A stretch of 64,000 nt of DNA from Marinoscillum sp040222955 (GTDB taxonomy: Bacteria; Bacteroidota; Bacteroidia; Cytophagales; Cyclobacteriaceae), in assembly GCF_040222955.1 (NCBI RefSeq), contig NZ_JAVKCA010000011.1:62001-126000 (forward strand), read 5' to 3'. The notes beneath the pieces are model-generated. The model worked only from the letters and a program-made list of their open reading frames with translations, searched no databases and had not been told where the DNA came from. Shown one piece after another: positions 1-10,900 of this stretch (position 1 is the stretch's first letter; each line of letters starts with the position of its first letter). The position numbers and the translations under genes are program-made.

Positions 1-1106
1 ACAGCAACCTGATAGTCATACCCATCACCATCAATAATTTCCTCACCCTTAAATTTATTCTGGATACTGGAGCAGAGTCTGCCATACTCACCGAAAAAGT
101 CTTTGGAGATATTCTGGGGCTCACCTACGTGCGCGACATCCAGGTACAGGGTCCCGGTTTGATAGACTCTCTTCAGGCGTTTGTGGCGACAGGTATCCGC
201 ATGAGTATGCCCGGCGGAATACAGGGCAAAGGACTCAATATGCTGGTGCTGAAGGAAGATTATCTGGAACTCAACAAAAACCTTGGGGAGGAAATCTACG
301 GGATTATCGGTTATGAGGTATTCAATCGGTTTGTGATCAACATAGACTATGATGAACGCATTCTGCGGATCTACCGCCCGGAGGCCTTCAAAGCCAGAAA
401 GTGGGACACCGCCATCCCCATGACAGTGTATAATACCAAGCCCTTTATCCACATGCAAATTACCCAGGATAATAAAAAAGATACGGTGAAGCTCATGGTA
501 GACTCTGGTGCCAGCCACGCCTTATTATTGGATGTAGACAATACCGATGACCTCAAACGCCCTGAAAAAGTGATTCTCACCAGGCTGGGGCACGGTCTGG
601 GGGGTGAAATTCCCGGGCATCTCGGGCGGATGAATACCTGTCTCATTGGGGACTTTTCTTTTGAGGAAGTCCTGGTATCCATCCCCATCAGCGGGGCCTA
701 CATCAAGGCCATCAAAAGAGGATCAAGGCACGGTACCCTGGGCGGTGACCTGCTTTCGAGATTTGATGTTACCTTCGATTACCCACACGAAACCCTCTAT
801 CTCCGCAAGGGCCGCACCTTTAATGAGCCCTTTGAGGCCAATATGAGTGGGATGATCATTGCCGCAGAAGGCAAAAAACTTGACAGTTTGGTGGTGTCAG
901 ATGTGAATGAGGACACCCCTGCCACCGAGGTAGACATTCGGCGGGGAGATATCATTCTCAGGATCAATGGTCTCAACCTACAGAATTCTTCGGTATCAGA
1001 AATCAACGCCCTTCTCAGAAAAAAAGATGGATTGAAAATACGAATCCGCATTTGGCGTGATGGACGAAAAATGAAAAAAACATTTCGACTGAAACGAATG
1101 ATATGA
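1..1106 (+). CDS. Two-lobed retropepsin-like aspartyl protease with C-terminal PDZ domain (5' end outside window)
   Basis: The reading frame is open from base 3, so the start lies upstream of the window and the first GTG at 129 is internal. Two aspartic protease signatures are visible. One is LDTGAES, with its Asp codon at 63-65; the other is VDSGASH, with its Asp codon at 501-503. Both lobes of a pepsin-like fold are therefore in one chain. The last 80 or so codons look like a PDZ domain (SDVNEDTPATEVDIRRGDIILRING is its core pattern), as in the Bacteroidota family of aspartyl protease-like proteins with PDZ domains. Such proteins are usually exported, but the N-terminus cannot be seen here. 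The substrate is unknown. The next gene starts 35 bases downstream on the same strand and has no obvious functional link. Confidence 0.85.
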   Translation, partial: SNLIVIPITINNFLTLKFILDTGAESAILTEKVFGDILGLTYVRDIQVQGPGLIDSLQAFVATGIRMSMPGGIQGKGLNMLVLKEDYLELNKNLGEEIYGIIGYEVFNRFVINIDYDERILRIYRPEAFKARKWDTAIPMTVYNTKPFIHMQITQDNKKDTVKLMVDSGASHALLLDVDNTDDLKRPEKVILTRLGHGLGGEIPGHLGRMNTCLIGDFSFEEVLVSIPISGAYIKAIKRGSRHGTLGGDLLSRFDVTFDYPHETLYLRKGRTFNEPFEANMSGMIIAAEGKKLDSLVVSDVNEDTPATEVDIRRGDIILRINGLNLQNSSVSEINALLRKKDGLKIRIRIWRDGRKMKKTFRLKRMI

Positions 1107-1141
1107 GTATGGTTGTTAACTTTTACTCATAGCTGCGACGA

Positions 1142-2260
1142 ATGCATGACATCATCATTATAGGTGGGGGCCTCTCTGGCCTGATCAACAGTATTTTGCT
1201 TTCAAGGGCGGGACTGGATGTACTCCTTCTGGAGAAAAACACCTTCCCCTTTCACCGGGTATGCGGAGAGTACGTTTCCAATGAGGTGATCCCCTTTCTG
1301 GAAGCGCATGATCTCTTCCCCGCTCATTGCCAGCCCCCATCCATCCATCGGCTGCAAATCTCATCCACCAAAGGCCGATCCTTCACGGCTCCTCTGGATT
1401 TGGGAGGTTTCGGGATCAGCCGGTATACCTTTGATCAGTGGCTGGCCCAAAAGTCACAGGAGTCAGGAACGCAGATACTACAAGGAACTCGCGTAATAAA
1501 TGCCACTTTCAATGGGGGTCATTTCGTAGTAGAAACAGATCAGGACAAACATTATGAATCCAGACTGGTCATCTCCGCCCATGGCAAACGTGCCAAACTG
1601 GATCAGACGCTCAGTCGCCCCTTTATCAAAGAACACTCACCTTATGTGGGCATAAAATACCACGTGAAGACAGACTTTCCTGACGACCTCATCGCCCTGC
1701 ATAATTTTGTGGGCGGCTACTGCGGAGTAAGCAAAATTGAAGATGACAAGTTTAACATCTGCTACATGGTACACCGTAATCAGATGCGAAAACACAAAAA
1801 CGTAAAAGGACTGGAAAATGGGGTGCTTTTCAGAAACCCGCGGCTTAAGTCTCTTTTCCAAAATAGTGACTTTCTTTTCAAGAATCCGGAGGTCATCAAT
1901 GAAATCACTTTTGTCAAAAAAGAACCCGTCTATGAGCACCTCCTCATGTCCGGGGATGCCGCAGGCATGATCACCCCCCTTTGTGGTAACGGCATGGCCA
2001 TGGCCATTCATGCAGCCAGTCTGCTTTCGGAGATTATCGTCACCAATCAGACCGGCCATGACTTTGACTTGCCAGCCATTGAAGCCAGCTACACCCGCAC
2101 ATGGAACCATCAGTTTGCCACACGCCTATGGGCAGGACGCCAGATTCAGGGTCTTTTTGGGAAGGGGCAGGCCTCCGAGCTGGCGGTATTCACCGGAAAA
2201 TATATGAAGCCCATGGCCCGCGCCCTGATTCGCCAAACGCACGGAGAGCCCTTTAGCTAG
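1142..2260 (+). CDS. FAD-dependent oxidoreductase (geranylgeranyl reductase/UbiH-like)
   Basis: This 372-residue flavoprotein starts with a dinucleotide-binding beta-alpha-beta fold (IIGGGLSGL, residues 6-14) followed by an acidic strand end (LLLEK). It has a CGEYVSNEV segment near residue 40, typical of the geranylgeranyl reductase/UbiH-type monooxygenase group. The second FAD motif, SGDAAGMITPLCGNGM, lies near residue 270. The family hydroxylates or reduces aromatic or isoprenoid substrates. Its neighbours are a UbiA-type prenyltransferase, a type III polyketide synthase and a methyltransferase, so oxidation of a polyketide-derived phenol to a hydroquinone or quinone is a reasonable inference. 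Reduction of a prenyl chain is the alternative. Its stop codon overlaps the convergent prenyltransferase gene by 8 bases. Confidence 0.85.
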   Translation: MHDIIIIGGGLSGLINSILLSRAGLDVLLLEKNTFPFHRVCGEYVSNEVIPFLEAHDLFPAHCQPPSIHRLQISSTKGRSFTAPLDLGGFGISRYTFDQWLAQKSQESGTQILQGTRVINATFNGGHFVVETDQDKHYESRLVISAHGKRAKLDQTLSRPFIKEHSPYVGIKYHVKTDFPDDLIALHNFVGGYCGVSKIEDDKFNICYMVHRNQMRKHKNVKGLENGVLFRNPRLKSLFQNSDFLFKNPEVINEITFVKKEPVYEHLLMSGDAAGMITPLCGNGMAMAIHAASLLSEIIVTNQTGHDFDLPAIEASYTRTWNHQFATRLWAGRQIQGLFGKGQASELAVFTGKYMKPMARALIRQTHGEPFS

Positions 2261-3107
2261 CGATCAACCAGATGAAAAAAACATTCAGACAGACCCCCGA
2301 AATAAAGTTTAACCACATCGTCCGCTGATAGTCCGCATTGTCCGGGTTTCTTCTCACCTGTATGTACCAGACCAGAAAAAATAGCAGGATTGGTGAAAGG
2401 GCCAGGATAAATAAAAACACCACCCAGGTATCGTAGTAAAGCTGAAAGAAGAAAGCAAACAGCAATACCGAAACTGAAAAAAACAAGGCTGTAAAATGGA
2501 AGGTCCCCAAAACCCCCAATATGAGGCTGATGGTTCGGTCACCTCTGCGGGCATCCTCCTCATGCTGATATACTTGCGTCATGGGGTAGGACCCGAAAAG
2601 AAGCAGGGTACTTAAAATTCCGGCAAACTGAATTTTCAAATCAGCGAGTGCTTCAGGTCCGCTAAAAGCCAGGCATACCATGAGAAAAGTAAAATACCCT
2701 TGAAAAACACCTGCTGCCAGCCACCCGATTATGGGCATTTTCTTCAACCTGATAGCTGGATGACTATATGCTTTGGACACCAGTCCATATACCAGCAACA
2801 TCAGTGCAAACTGCCAGGAGATCCACCAACCAAGTGCAATAGCTACAACATCCATGATCCATGAAGCATAAAATAACTCTCTTGTGACCTTAGGCGGATG
2901 CTTCAGCCCACCAATGCTGCCTTCATCTTTATCGAAGTAACTATTATAGCCATTGCTGGCCGGATAAAGGAGAAAATGCAAAATGAAGAAAACAAGCCAG
3001 AAATTTTCAGCGTTGTACCCAGAGACAATCGCCGTGGCAAAAAAGAAAACCGGCGACAAAAAAAACGAAAAGGGTATTCGGAGATGTAGTAAAGTGGACT
3101 TTTTCAT
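2253..3107 (-). CDS. UbiA-family prenyltransferase (integral membrane)
   Basis: This 284-residue hydrophobic protein has about eight or nine predicted membrane spans. The two Asp-rich motifs of the UbiA superfamily are recognisable. The first is NSYFDKDEG (residues 55-63) in the position of the NDxxDxxxD motif; the second is EEDARRGDRT (residues 183-192). These bind the Mg-diphosphate of an isoprenoid donor. The family transfers prenyl chains to aromatic acceptors at the inner membrane (menaquinone, ubiquinone, haem and secondary metabolites). Because it sits beside a type III polyketide synthase, its acceptor here may be a polyketide phenol. It is divergent from the synthase gene, with only 50 bases between the two start codons, so a shared control region is likely. 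Acceptor and donor length cannot be read from the sequence. Confidence 0.85.
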   Translation of the reverse strand: MKKSTLLHLRIPFSFFLSPVFFFATAIVSGYNAENFWLVFFILHFLLYPASNGYNSYFDKDEGSIGGLKHPPKVTRELFYASWIMDVVAIALGWWISWQFALMLLVYGLVSKAYSHPAIRLKKMPIIGWLAAGVFQGYFTFLMVCLAFSGPEALADLKIQFAGILSTLLLFGSYPMTQVYQHEEDARRGDRTISLILGVLGTFHFTALFFSVSVLLFAFFFQLYYDTWVVFLFILALSPILLFFLVWYIQVRRNPDNADYQRTMWLNFISGVCLNVFFIWLIAS

Positions 3108-3157
3108 CGGATAGTAAGAACCTCACAAAAGTTAGTTATTATTACTCATACAGCATT

Positions 3158-4258
3158 ATGTCTTCATACATCTCCTCCATAGGTACCGCAGTCCCCGACA
3201 ATCGCATCAGTCAGTCCGACATTGGGCGTTTCATGACAAAACACCTGGGGCTAAAACCGGAGAAAGAAAAACTCCTCACATTGCTTTACAGGGCCAGTGG
3301 GATTCAGTACCGCCATTCGGTAATTGAAGATTTCGGTAAGGATCCCGAAGATTTTAATTTTTTTCCAAAGTCTCATCACCTGGAGCCCTTCCCAAAGTTA
3401 GGGGAGCGAATGAAAAAGTATGAGCAGGAAGCCATTAAGTTATCTATGAATGCCGTGCAGGATTGTGTGGGCACCAGTCAGCCCGAGGGCATTACTCACC
3501 TGATCACCGTAAGCTGCACGGGCATGTATGCTCCGGGCCTCGACATTGAGCTGATAGAACAACTACAGCTACCTACTACCACACAGCGCACTTCCATCAA
3601 CTTTATGGGCTGCTATGCCGCCTTCAATGCGCTGAAAATCGCAGATCAGATTGTGAAGAACAATTCGGAGCATAAAGTACTTATTGTGGCCGTAGAACTA
3701 TGCAGCATCCATGTTTTGAAAAGTGATGCGGAAGACAGTCTGCTCTCCAATACCCTTTTTGGGGATGGTGCTGCCGCGGTGCTCGTAGAGGGTGAAAATC
3801 CAAACAAAACGCAGTTGGCCATGGCAGCCTTCCATGCCGACCTGGCGCCCTCCGGAAAGACAGATATGGCCTGGCACATTGGTGATTTTGGCTTTGAAAT
3901 GAAGCTTTCTGTGCAAGTACCAGAGGTCATCCGGTCAGGAATTGCCAGTCTTACACAAAAACTTCTGAGCAAGTTATCCTTAAACCTCTCGGACATTGAT
4001 TACTTCGCCATTCATCCGGGGGGGAAACGAATTCTGGAAGTGATAGAAGAAGAACTGGGGGTTTCCAGGGACCAAAACGGTCATGCCTATGAGGTCATGA
4101 GAAATTACGGAAACATGTCTTCTCCAACTGTCCTTTTCGTACTCCAGAGGCTGATGAAGAATATTTCCAATCAGGATGAGGATAAAAACATTCTCAGTTT
4201 TGCCTTTGGCCCCGGGCTCACGCTCGAGAGTATGCTCCTCAAAATAAAAACCATATGA
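3158..4258 (+). CDS. Type III polyketide synthase (chalcone/alkylresorcinol synthase-like)
   Basis: The protein is 366 residues, the usual length for a type III PKS, with the thiolase fold of the chalcone/stilbene synthase family. The Cys-His-Asn triad can be placed at Cys152 (FMGCYAAFNAL), His286 (AIHPGGKRI) and Asn319 (NYGNMSSPT). The C-terminal GPGLTLESMLL matches the family's GFGPG-type loop. Such homodimeric enzymes extend an acyl-CoA starter with malonyl-CoA and cyclise it to resorcinols, pyrones or phloroglucinols without an acyl carrier protein. FabH-type KASIII is the closest alternative, but the triad context and the tailoring neighbours favour a type III PKS. Its stop overlaps the start of the methyltransferase gene by four bases (ATGA), so the two are probably translationally coupled. 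Confidence 0.88.
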   Translation: MSSYISSIGTAVPDNRISQSDIGRFMTKHLGLKPEKEKLLTLLYRASGIQYRHSVIEDFGKDPEDFNFFPKSHHLEPFPKLGERMKKYEQEAIKLSMNAVQDCVGTSQPEGITHLITVSCTGMYAPGLDIELIEQLQLPTTTQRTSINFMGCYAAFNALKIADQIVKNNSEHKVLIVAVELCSIHVLKSDAEDSLLSNTLFGDGAAAVLVEGENPNKTQLAMAAFHADLAPSGKTDMAWHIGDFGFEMKLSVQVPEVIRSGIASLTQKLLSKLSLNLSDIDYFAIHPGGKRILEVIEEELGVSRDQNGHAYEVMRNYGNMSSPTVLFVLQRLMKNISNQDEDKNILSFAFGPGLTLESMLLKIKTI

Positions 4259-4980
4259 CCCTGAAGCACCGGTCTGAAGAAGCAGAAATCATGGATGACC
4301 TTAACATCTCGGGTGAGGTCATAGGTCAGACCCTGCGCGAACTGGACATCATCAACCGCCGGCTTGGAGGTAATCAAATCAGTTTAAGTGCGTTTAGGAA
4401 ACTTCTGAAATCTCACAAAATCCGATCTGTGGCAGATTTGGGCTGTGGGGGTGCTGATATCCTGATGGCCATGGCCAGGATTGCCAAACAGAAAAAACAT
4501 GAGGTTGAATTCACTGGTATAGACGCCAACCAGCACATCGTAGAGTATGCCAACCAACATACCAGGAAATGGGCAAATATCTCTGTCATACAGGAAAACA
4601 TTCTATCCGACGCATTCAGGCAGCAGCAGTTTGACATCATCCACTGCTGTCTTTTCCTTCATCATTTCACTGAAAAACAACTCGTTTCAATTTTCAAAAA
4701 TTTCAGGGAACAGGCACGTGTCGCCATCATCGTCAATGACCTCCATCGTCATTATTTGGCCTATCATTCTATCAGGCTCCTCACCAGGCTATTCTCAAAA
4801 TCCTACATGGTACGCAATGATGCCGCGATTTCCGTGGCCCGTGGTTTTAAAAAGTCTGAGCTTATTTCCATACTGGAACAAGCAGGCATTACGAACTATC
4901 AACTTTCCTGGAGATGGGCCTTCCGGTGGCAGCTGGTGATTAAAAAAATAAACCCTGTGCCGAATCAGCACAGGGTCTAA
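4255..4980 (+). CDS. SAM-dependent methyltransferase (class I)
   Basis: This 241-residue class I methyltransferase has the SAM-binding motif I DLGCGGADI (around residue 62), the acidic strand FTGIDAN after it, and motif FDIIHCCLFLHHF in the position of the post-II strand. Its start overlaps the polyketide synthase stop by four bases, which indicates a two-gene operon. In characterised phenolic-lipid loci such as srsABC of Streptomyces griseus, a methyltransferase of this kind acts on the resorcinol made by the type III PKS. O- or C-methylation of the product is inferred here. The last codons of the gene also encode a perfect 9-bp inverted repeat that appears to serve as the terminator of the convergent giant gene, so the sequence has two functions. 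Confidence 0.83.
   Translation: MTLKHRSEEAEIMDDLNISGEVIGQTLRELDIINRRLGGNQISLSAFRKLLKSHKIRSVADLGCGGADILMAMARIAKQKKHEVEFTGIDANQHIVEYANQHTRKWANISVIQENILSDAFRQQQFDIIHCCLFLHHFTEKQLVSIFKNFREQARVAIIVNDLHRHYLAYHSIRLLTRLFSKSYMVRNDAAISVARGFKKSELISILEQAGITNYQLSWRWAFRWQLVIKKINPVPNQHRV
4941..4976 (-). terminator. Rho-independent terminator of the minus-strand giant gene, embedded in the methyltransferase CDS
   Basis: Inverted repeat ACCCTGTGC (4952-4960) and GCACAGGGT (4968-4976) with a 7-base loop. Read on the minus strand it is followed by a T-rich tract (TTATTTTTTTA, 4951-4941). It lies 22 bases beyond the stop of the convergent 4998-11666 gene. It falls inside the last codons of the plus-strand methyltransferase. 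Confidence 0.75.
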
Positions 4981-4997
4981 CCACACCTATTGACCAA

Positions 4998-7900
4998 TTA
5001 GTGTTTGATGATCACTTTGTAAGTAATCCGGTCTCCCGGCTTCCCTGGATCGGTGACATCAATAAAGTACATTCCATTTTTCAGCGCATAAGTATCCAGC
5101 TCCAGTCGCGCTCCCTGATCTGTTATTTGTCGCTCATAGATCAGCGTGCCTGACAGATCAAGCATCCTGACTACAAACCCACGATGCAAGGTGGTGTAAC
5201 CAATATTGAGCTGATCGCTGGCAGGGTTTGGATACACATTCAGCTGATCTAGTTGCCCTTTGGTAAATCCAAGGGTATTGATGCGCTCCACAAAAATCCC
5301 ATCCTCAGTAATCACCGCCTGAAGTTCGATGGAGTTATTCCCTCCGTCTTCACCTACTTCAAATTCTACGAATGAGTTCGGATCCATAGGAATACCGGGA
5401 TATTCAATGTTGAACCGGTAGGTGCCCGCAGGCATAAAGTCAAACTTAAAACGACCCTCATCATCTGACTCCACATAGGCAATAAGCTCCCAGCTACCAT
5501 CCTGCAGTTGTCTTCCGCTTCTCACAAACCTCCTCATGGAACAGCCCGCACGCTTCACCTTCCTTCGGGCGTTCACCCTACCTCCCTCATCTTCGCCAAA
5601 ATCTGATTCAATGCCTCCGAAAATAGATCCGTCACCATCGCCAGGGCCAAGCTCAGGAGGCAACACCGTCATTTGCATGGTAGCTTCCAGATCTCCTTTG
5701 AAATCCAAAACATCGGCCTCCTCCCACAAATAAGTATTCGTATAGTAAGTCGGCAGGAATTTGGACGGGTCGGCACGAATGCCCACTAAATAATTACCAA
5801 GTAGCAAGTCTTCAAATAAGGCATGGCCATCAATTATCGCCAGACCATTAGGGTCTCCTGTGCCATCAGCTCTTTTCGGGATACTGTCATATGGCACTCC
5901 TGGTCCCCGGTCTCTCAAAGCATATGCCTTTCCACTTGCCAGCAGGGCATCGTTTTCGCCTATTACGGTGATATCCAGGGTAGCTGTGGCCCAAACCTGC
6001 ACAGGCTCAGACACCAGGGTGAGTCCGGGAAGCAGTGTGTTTACGGCCTCTACCTTATAAGTCCCCATATTGTTGAAATCGATAGCCTCTATGGTATAGG
6101 TACTGGAGGTTCCTCCAGTGGCTTCACTGAAATCCACAGCGTAAGTGTTGAATTTGTCCACAGACCACTGATAGGACGTATTGCTTCCGCCTACATCGTG
6201 AGACATTGCATAAGTAGATCCTTTTGGAATGGCCACGCTATCCTTTTCGCCTAGAACCGCCTGTGGTGCATAATCGGCAGGCTCAGAAAACAAGGTACTG
6301 TTGGGCTCAAGTGCACCGAATAATAGCGCATTGTCAGCCACCAACAGGCTGGTGAGGTTAGACATCTCACCCATATTGGCCAGTCCGGTAATGTGATTGT
6401 TGCTCAGGTCGAGGGTTTTCAGGGCGTCCAGACCGGTCACCACGTCCGGAAGCACTCCTGTCACAGATTTCCCTGACAGGTTAAGTCCGGTGATTCGTTC
6501 TTCTTCTATGGTGATTTCAGCCCGTTGTGCCAATGGCAGGTCTATCCATCCATCTGCAATATCTGACCAGTCGGCACCCCCCATTACGTCATAAATGGTG
6601 GAAACAATCACCGAATCAGACTCCAATGGCGTAAGCTGTGCCCTGACATTAGGTCTGCCCAATCCGGCATTCAGATTACCCGAAGCATCTTCCGCCGTGA
6701 GGTAAAAATCATAAAGGGAATTTCTCACAAAAGTGCTGGTGCCTGCAAGGGCGGCAGATTCAGCAGGAGTAGTATAATCCAGCTGCCCAACAGCCACCTG
6801 ACCCTGAAACGAGTTCACTCCGGTGGCAGCCTCCTTGATCTGAGTAGCGTTCGGAACACTACTTTGATCCGATAAGATGAGTAAATAAACCGTAGCTTCT
6901 TCATCCAGTGTCACATCAATGCTGTAATCGTCTCCAACCACGCTGCCCGCAGAGGAGTTGGTAAAGTTGGGAGCAGTGATGTCTGGAGCGGGAGTAATCG
7001 TGAACACTGCGTCGGTCGTGTCGCCAATATTTCTGGAAATATTGACCACTGCAATCAGCGCAGATTCTGTCGGGCTATCGGCCACTGTCCATTGGAATGT
7101 ATTGTCCGGATAAGTCCCAAAAGTCCCATCATTGAGGATAGAAAAAGTTTCTCCGCCATCAGTACTCAATCGAATTTCAATGAGATCCGCGTCCTCTTTG
7201 TTCATCACCTCCCACGATATGGTCTGAGCAGAGGCTCCTTCCCAGGTTTCTCCGCCATTGGGTGCGGTAACCGTGATGCTGCGATCCACCGTGCCAATGG
7301 TGAAAGGCTCATCGCTGGCATCGGCTACTTCCTGAGTGATATTGGCCACCTCCACGATGGCCATTTCAGAGGTTCCCTCAGGGACTTCAATCGTCAGTTG
7401 ATTGTTCTGAAAACTGCTACTGTTTCCCTCACTCAACACATTGAATGTTTCTCCTCCGTCCAGGCTCAACCGAATTTCCAATAGGTCTGTGTCGGCAAAC
7501 GCTACAGGTTCCCAGCTGATCTCCTGCATGGTGCCTATTTCCCAAAATTCACCCCCATTTGGTGTCAGTAAGGTCACCCTCAGCTGGCTAACCCCAATGG
7601 AGAAATCAGCATCGCTGGCATCTGACACACCTTCGGAGGTGTTGGCCACTTCTATTCTGGCAGAGGTGGTCACCATATCCGGGACTGTCCATAAATAGCT
7701 ACTACCAAGGCTCTCAGAGGTGCCCTCGGCAATCATTTCATAGTTTTCCCCTCCATCGCTGGAGAAGCGGATTTCTATCATATCTGTACTGAGGGTATTA
7801 GTTGTAGTCCATGTAATCTCATACTCCTGACCGACAGTCAGCTCCTCCCCACCATTTGGGGTAGATAGGGTAATGACCGGGTCATTGCTAATGGTAGCTC

Positions 7901-10900
7901 CGGACGTTACCCATTTAGCGGTAGTATTGGCACCACCGGTACCTGTCCATGCACCCTGGTTGTTTCCCGAAGCATAATCCGCCAGGGACGAACCTGCCGA
8001 GTGATCAAACCTATAGTAGGCCACAAGCCCGGGTTCTTCTCCCGTAAGTGTACTGACAGAAGCGGAGGTTAGCTCACCCTGGGTTCTGGCCACATTCCAA
8101 AACCTGAATTCGTCCAACTCACCATTGAGGTAATAGGGACTTCCCGAAGCTTGTCTGCCTAACTCCACATTGGATGCGGATGCAACGCTTTTGGACGACA
8201 TGCCACTCACATTAGCGGAAGAAACCCCATCCACGTAAAGTGTGAGTGCATCTCCGGAACGCACCATGGCTACATGATGCCAGGTATTGTTTTCTAATAC
8301 GGCGCTGGTAGAAAGATCCGCTGTGGTATTTGAGAGCGATGCTTTGAGCTGGCCGGCACCCATGTAGAATACGAAAAACGAATCCCCTCCTGAGTAATTA
8401 CTGGCAATCACCTGAGTGGAAGTCACATTGCTGGATTTTACCCAGCCTTCTATGGTAAAGTCCCCGGTACCAAAATCAAAGTTGGTGGGATTGGCCAACT
8501 GCACGTAATCATCTCCGCCATCAAAAGACAATGCTTTACCCGGGGGTAGAATATTTCCTGCAAACCGAGACGCTGAAGTCTCCGAAAACGAGCTGCTTGC
8601 CACTTGCACGCGCCACCAGTAAGCAGAATTGACTGAGACCCCTGCAGTGTATGTTTCGGTATCCGCCCCCAAAAAGCCACTGTAATTGGCCCAGGACACA
8701 TTATCCGAAGAGTATTGAACTCTGTAGCTGGTTTCGTTATCCGCATTATCTGTCCAAGAGAGGATAACTGCCCCATTGCTGTCTTCTGTAGCTGTGAAGT
8801 CTGTAGGAGCTGCCGGTGGCCTGGTGATTGTAAATTCGGCATCACTTTCATCACTTGTTTCCTTGGTTACATTTGAAACCCTGATGAGTCCTTCTGTAGT
8901 GACAAGGTCTGGAATGGTCCATTCGTACGCATTGCCTGAAAGCTCAGCGTAAGTGCCGCTGAACACGGGTGAGGCTTCATAGGTAGTACCTCCGTCCTGG
9001 GAAAGTTCAATCAACACTTCATCGGTGGCCTCCCAGGCAGTACCCACCGACCAGCCAATTTCCGCGCTATTGCCTACACCAAGCACTTCCCCGCCGTTCG
9101 GGTAAAAAACCGCCAGCGCGGGACAGCTGCTGCAGATGGTAAAGGACTTAGTGGTATCTGAAACTGCTCTGGTCGCGTTGACTACCCTAATTTTAACATT
9201 GGTCCCTTCAATGGCAGGAACCGTCCAGTTATAGGTGCTTTTCTTGCCGTCGTTGGTCAGGTTATAGATATACCCGTTGTAAAAATTGATAAACGACCCC
9301 CCATTAGAGTAGTAAAGCTGAAAATAATCTCCCGTACCTATATCACCGTTGGTCCAGGTAACCTTCTTAGAACTTCCCTGCAAAACATACTCTCCGGCAA
9401 TAGGGGAGGTAATCTCTACACTCGGCTCATAGTAAACCCTAAAAGCTTCGCTGGTGTCTGACACTGCGCGCGTGGCATTCACCACCCGTACACGCACCTG
9501 ACTGGCAGAATCGCTCCCAAAATCTGGAATCGTCCAGGTGTAAGTGGATTCAGATCCTGAGTTCGTCAGGTTATAGATGTACCCGTTGTAAAAATTGATA
9601 AACGACCCTCCATCGTTGGAGTAGTACAGTTGATAGTAATCACCTGTGCCTATGTCTCCATTGATCCACGTGATGTCCATCGTCTCACCAAATTTCCGCT
9701 GATCCGTATCCGTCGGACTGCTGATGGTTACACTCGGCTCATAGTAAACCCTAAAAGCTTCGCTGGTGTCTGACACTGCACGTGTAGCATTCACCACTCG
9801 TACACGCACCTGACTAGCCGAATCGCTCCCAAAATCTGGAATCGTCCAGGTGTAAGTGGATTCAGATCCTGAGTTGGTCAGGTTATAAATGTACCCATTG
9901 TAAAAATTGATAAACGACCCCCCATCGTTGGAGTAGTACAGTTGATAGTAATCACCTGTGCCTATGTCTCCATTGATCCACGTGATGTCCATCGTCTCTC
10001 CAAATTTCCACTGATCCGTATCCGTAGGACTGCTGATGGTTACACTGGGCTCATAGTAAACCCTAAAAGCTTCGCTGGTGTCTGATACTGCGCGCGTGGC
10101 ATTCACCACCCGGACACGCACCTGACTGGCCGAATCGCTCCCAAAATCTGGAATCGTCCAGGTGTAAGTGGATTCAGACCCTGAGTTGGTAAGGTTATAA
10201 ATGTACCCGTTGTAAAAATTGATAAACGTGCCTCCATCGTTGGAGTAGTACAGTTGATAGTAATCACCAGTACCTATGTCTCCATTGGTCCACGTGATGT
10301 CCATCGTCTCTCCAAATTTCCTCTGATCCGTATCTGCAGGGCTGCTGATCCCCACACCTGATTCAAAATAAACTCTGAATTCAGGACTTACCTCATCCCA
10401 GGACTGTGTGGTATTGACCACCCTTAATTCCGCCTGAAAGTCCAGATCCGATCCAAAATCAGGCACGGTCCAGTCATATGACATTTCATTGCCCGTGCCT
10501 GTAGCTAACTGCGTGCCAGTTCGACTGGCTATGGCAGTCCAGGAAGCAGCGCCTACTTTTCGGTAATAGAGGGTGTAATTATCTGTGCCTACCAGGGACG
10601 CATTGTCCCAATGGATGGTCATCACCGCTCCAAACTTCACCTCCTCAGTGCCAGCAGGCGTGATAAAGGAAATATCTGGAGCTTCGGCAACACCCGCCCC
10701 TGCAATAAAGTCATCGATGAAGCCATTACTATCACCAATCCCATTGAATTGTATTTTCACCGGGCCCGTATATGCCGACCCAAATTCATAAACAAACCGC
10801 ATATAGGTTTGGTCAAAAGTAGTCACAGCAGACCCCAGCGTGATGTCAAAAGTGGTACCTCCATCAGAGGAGCCCAGCACATCAAACACAAAGCCGTCTG

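Noticed and set aside
1142..4980. The metabolism locus considered as a flexirubin/aryl polyene cluster
   Set aside because: Those clusters need FabF-type ketosynthases, acyl carrier proteins, dehydratases and an ammonia-lyase, none of which is present here.
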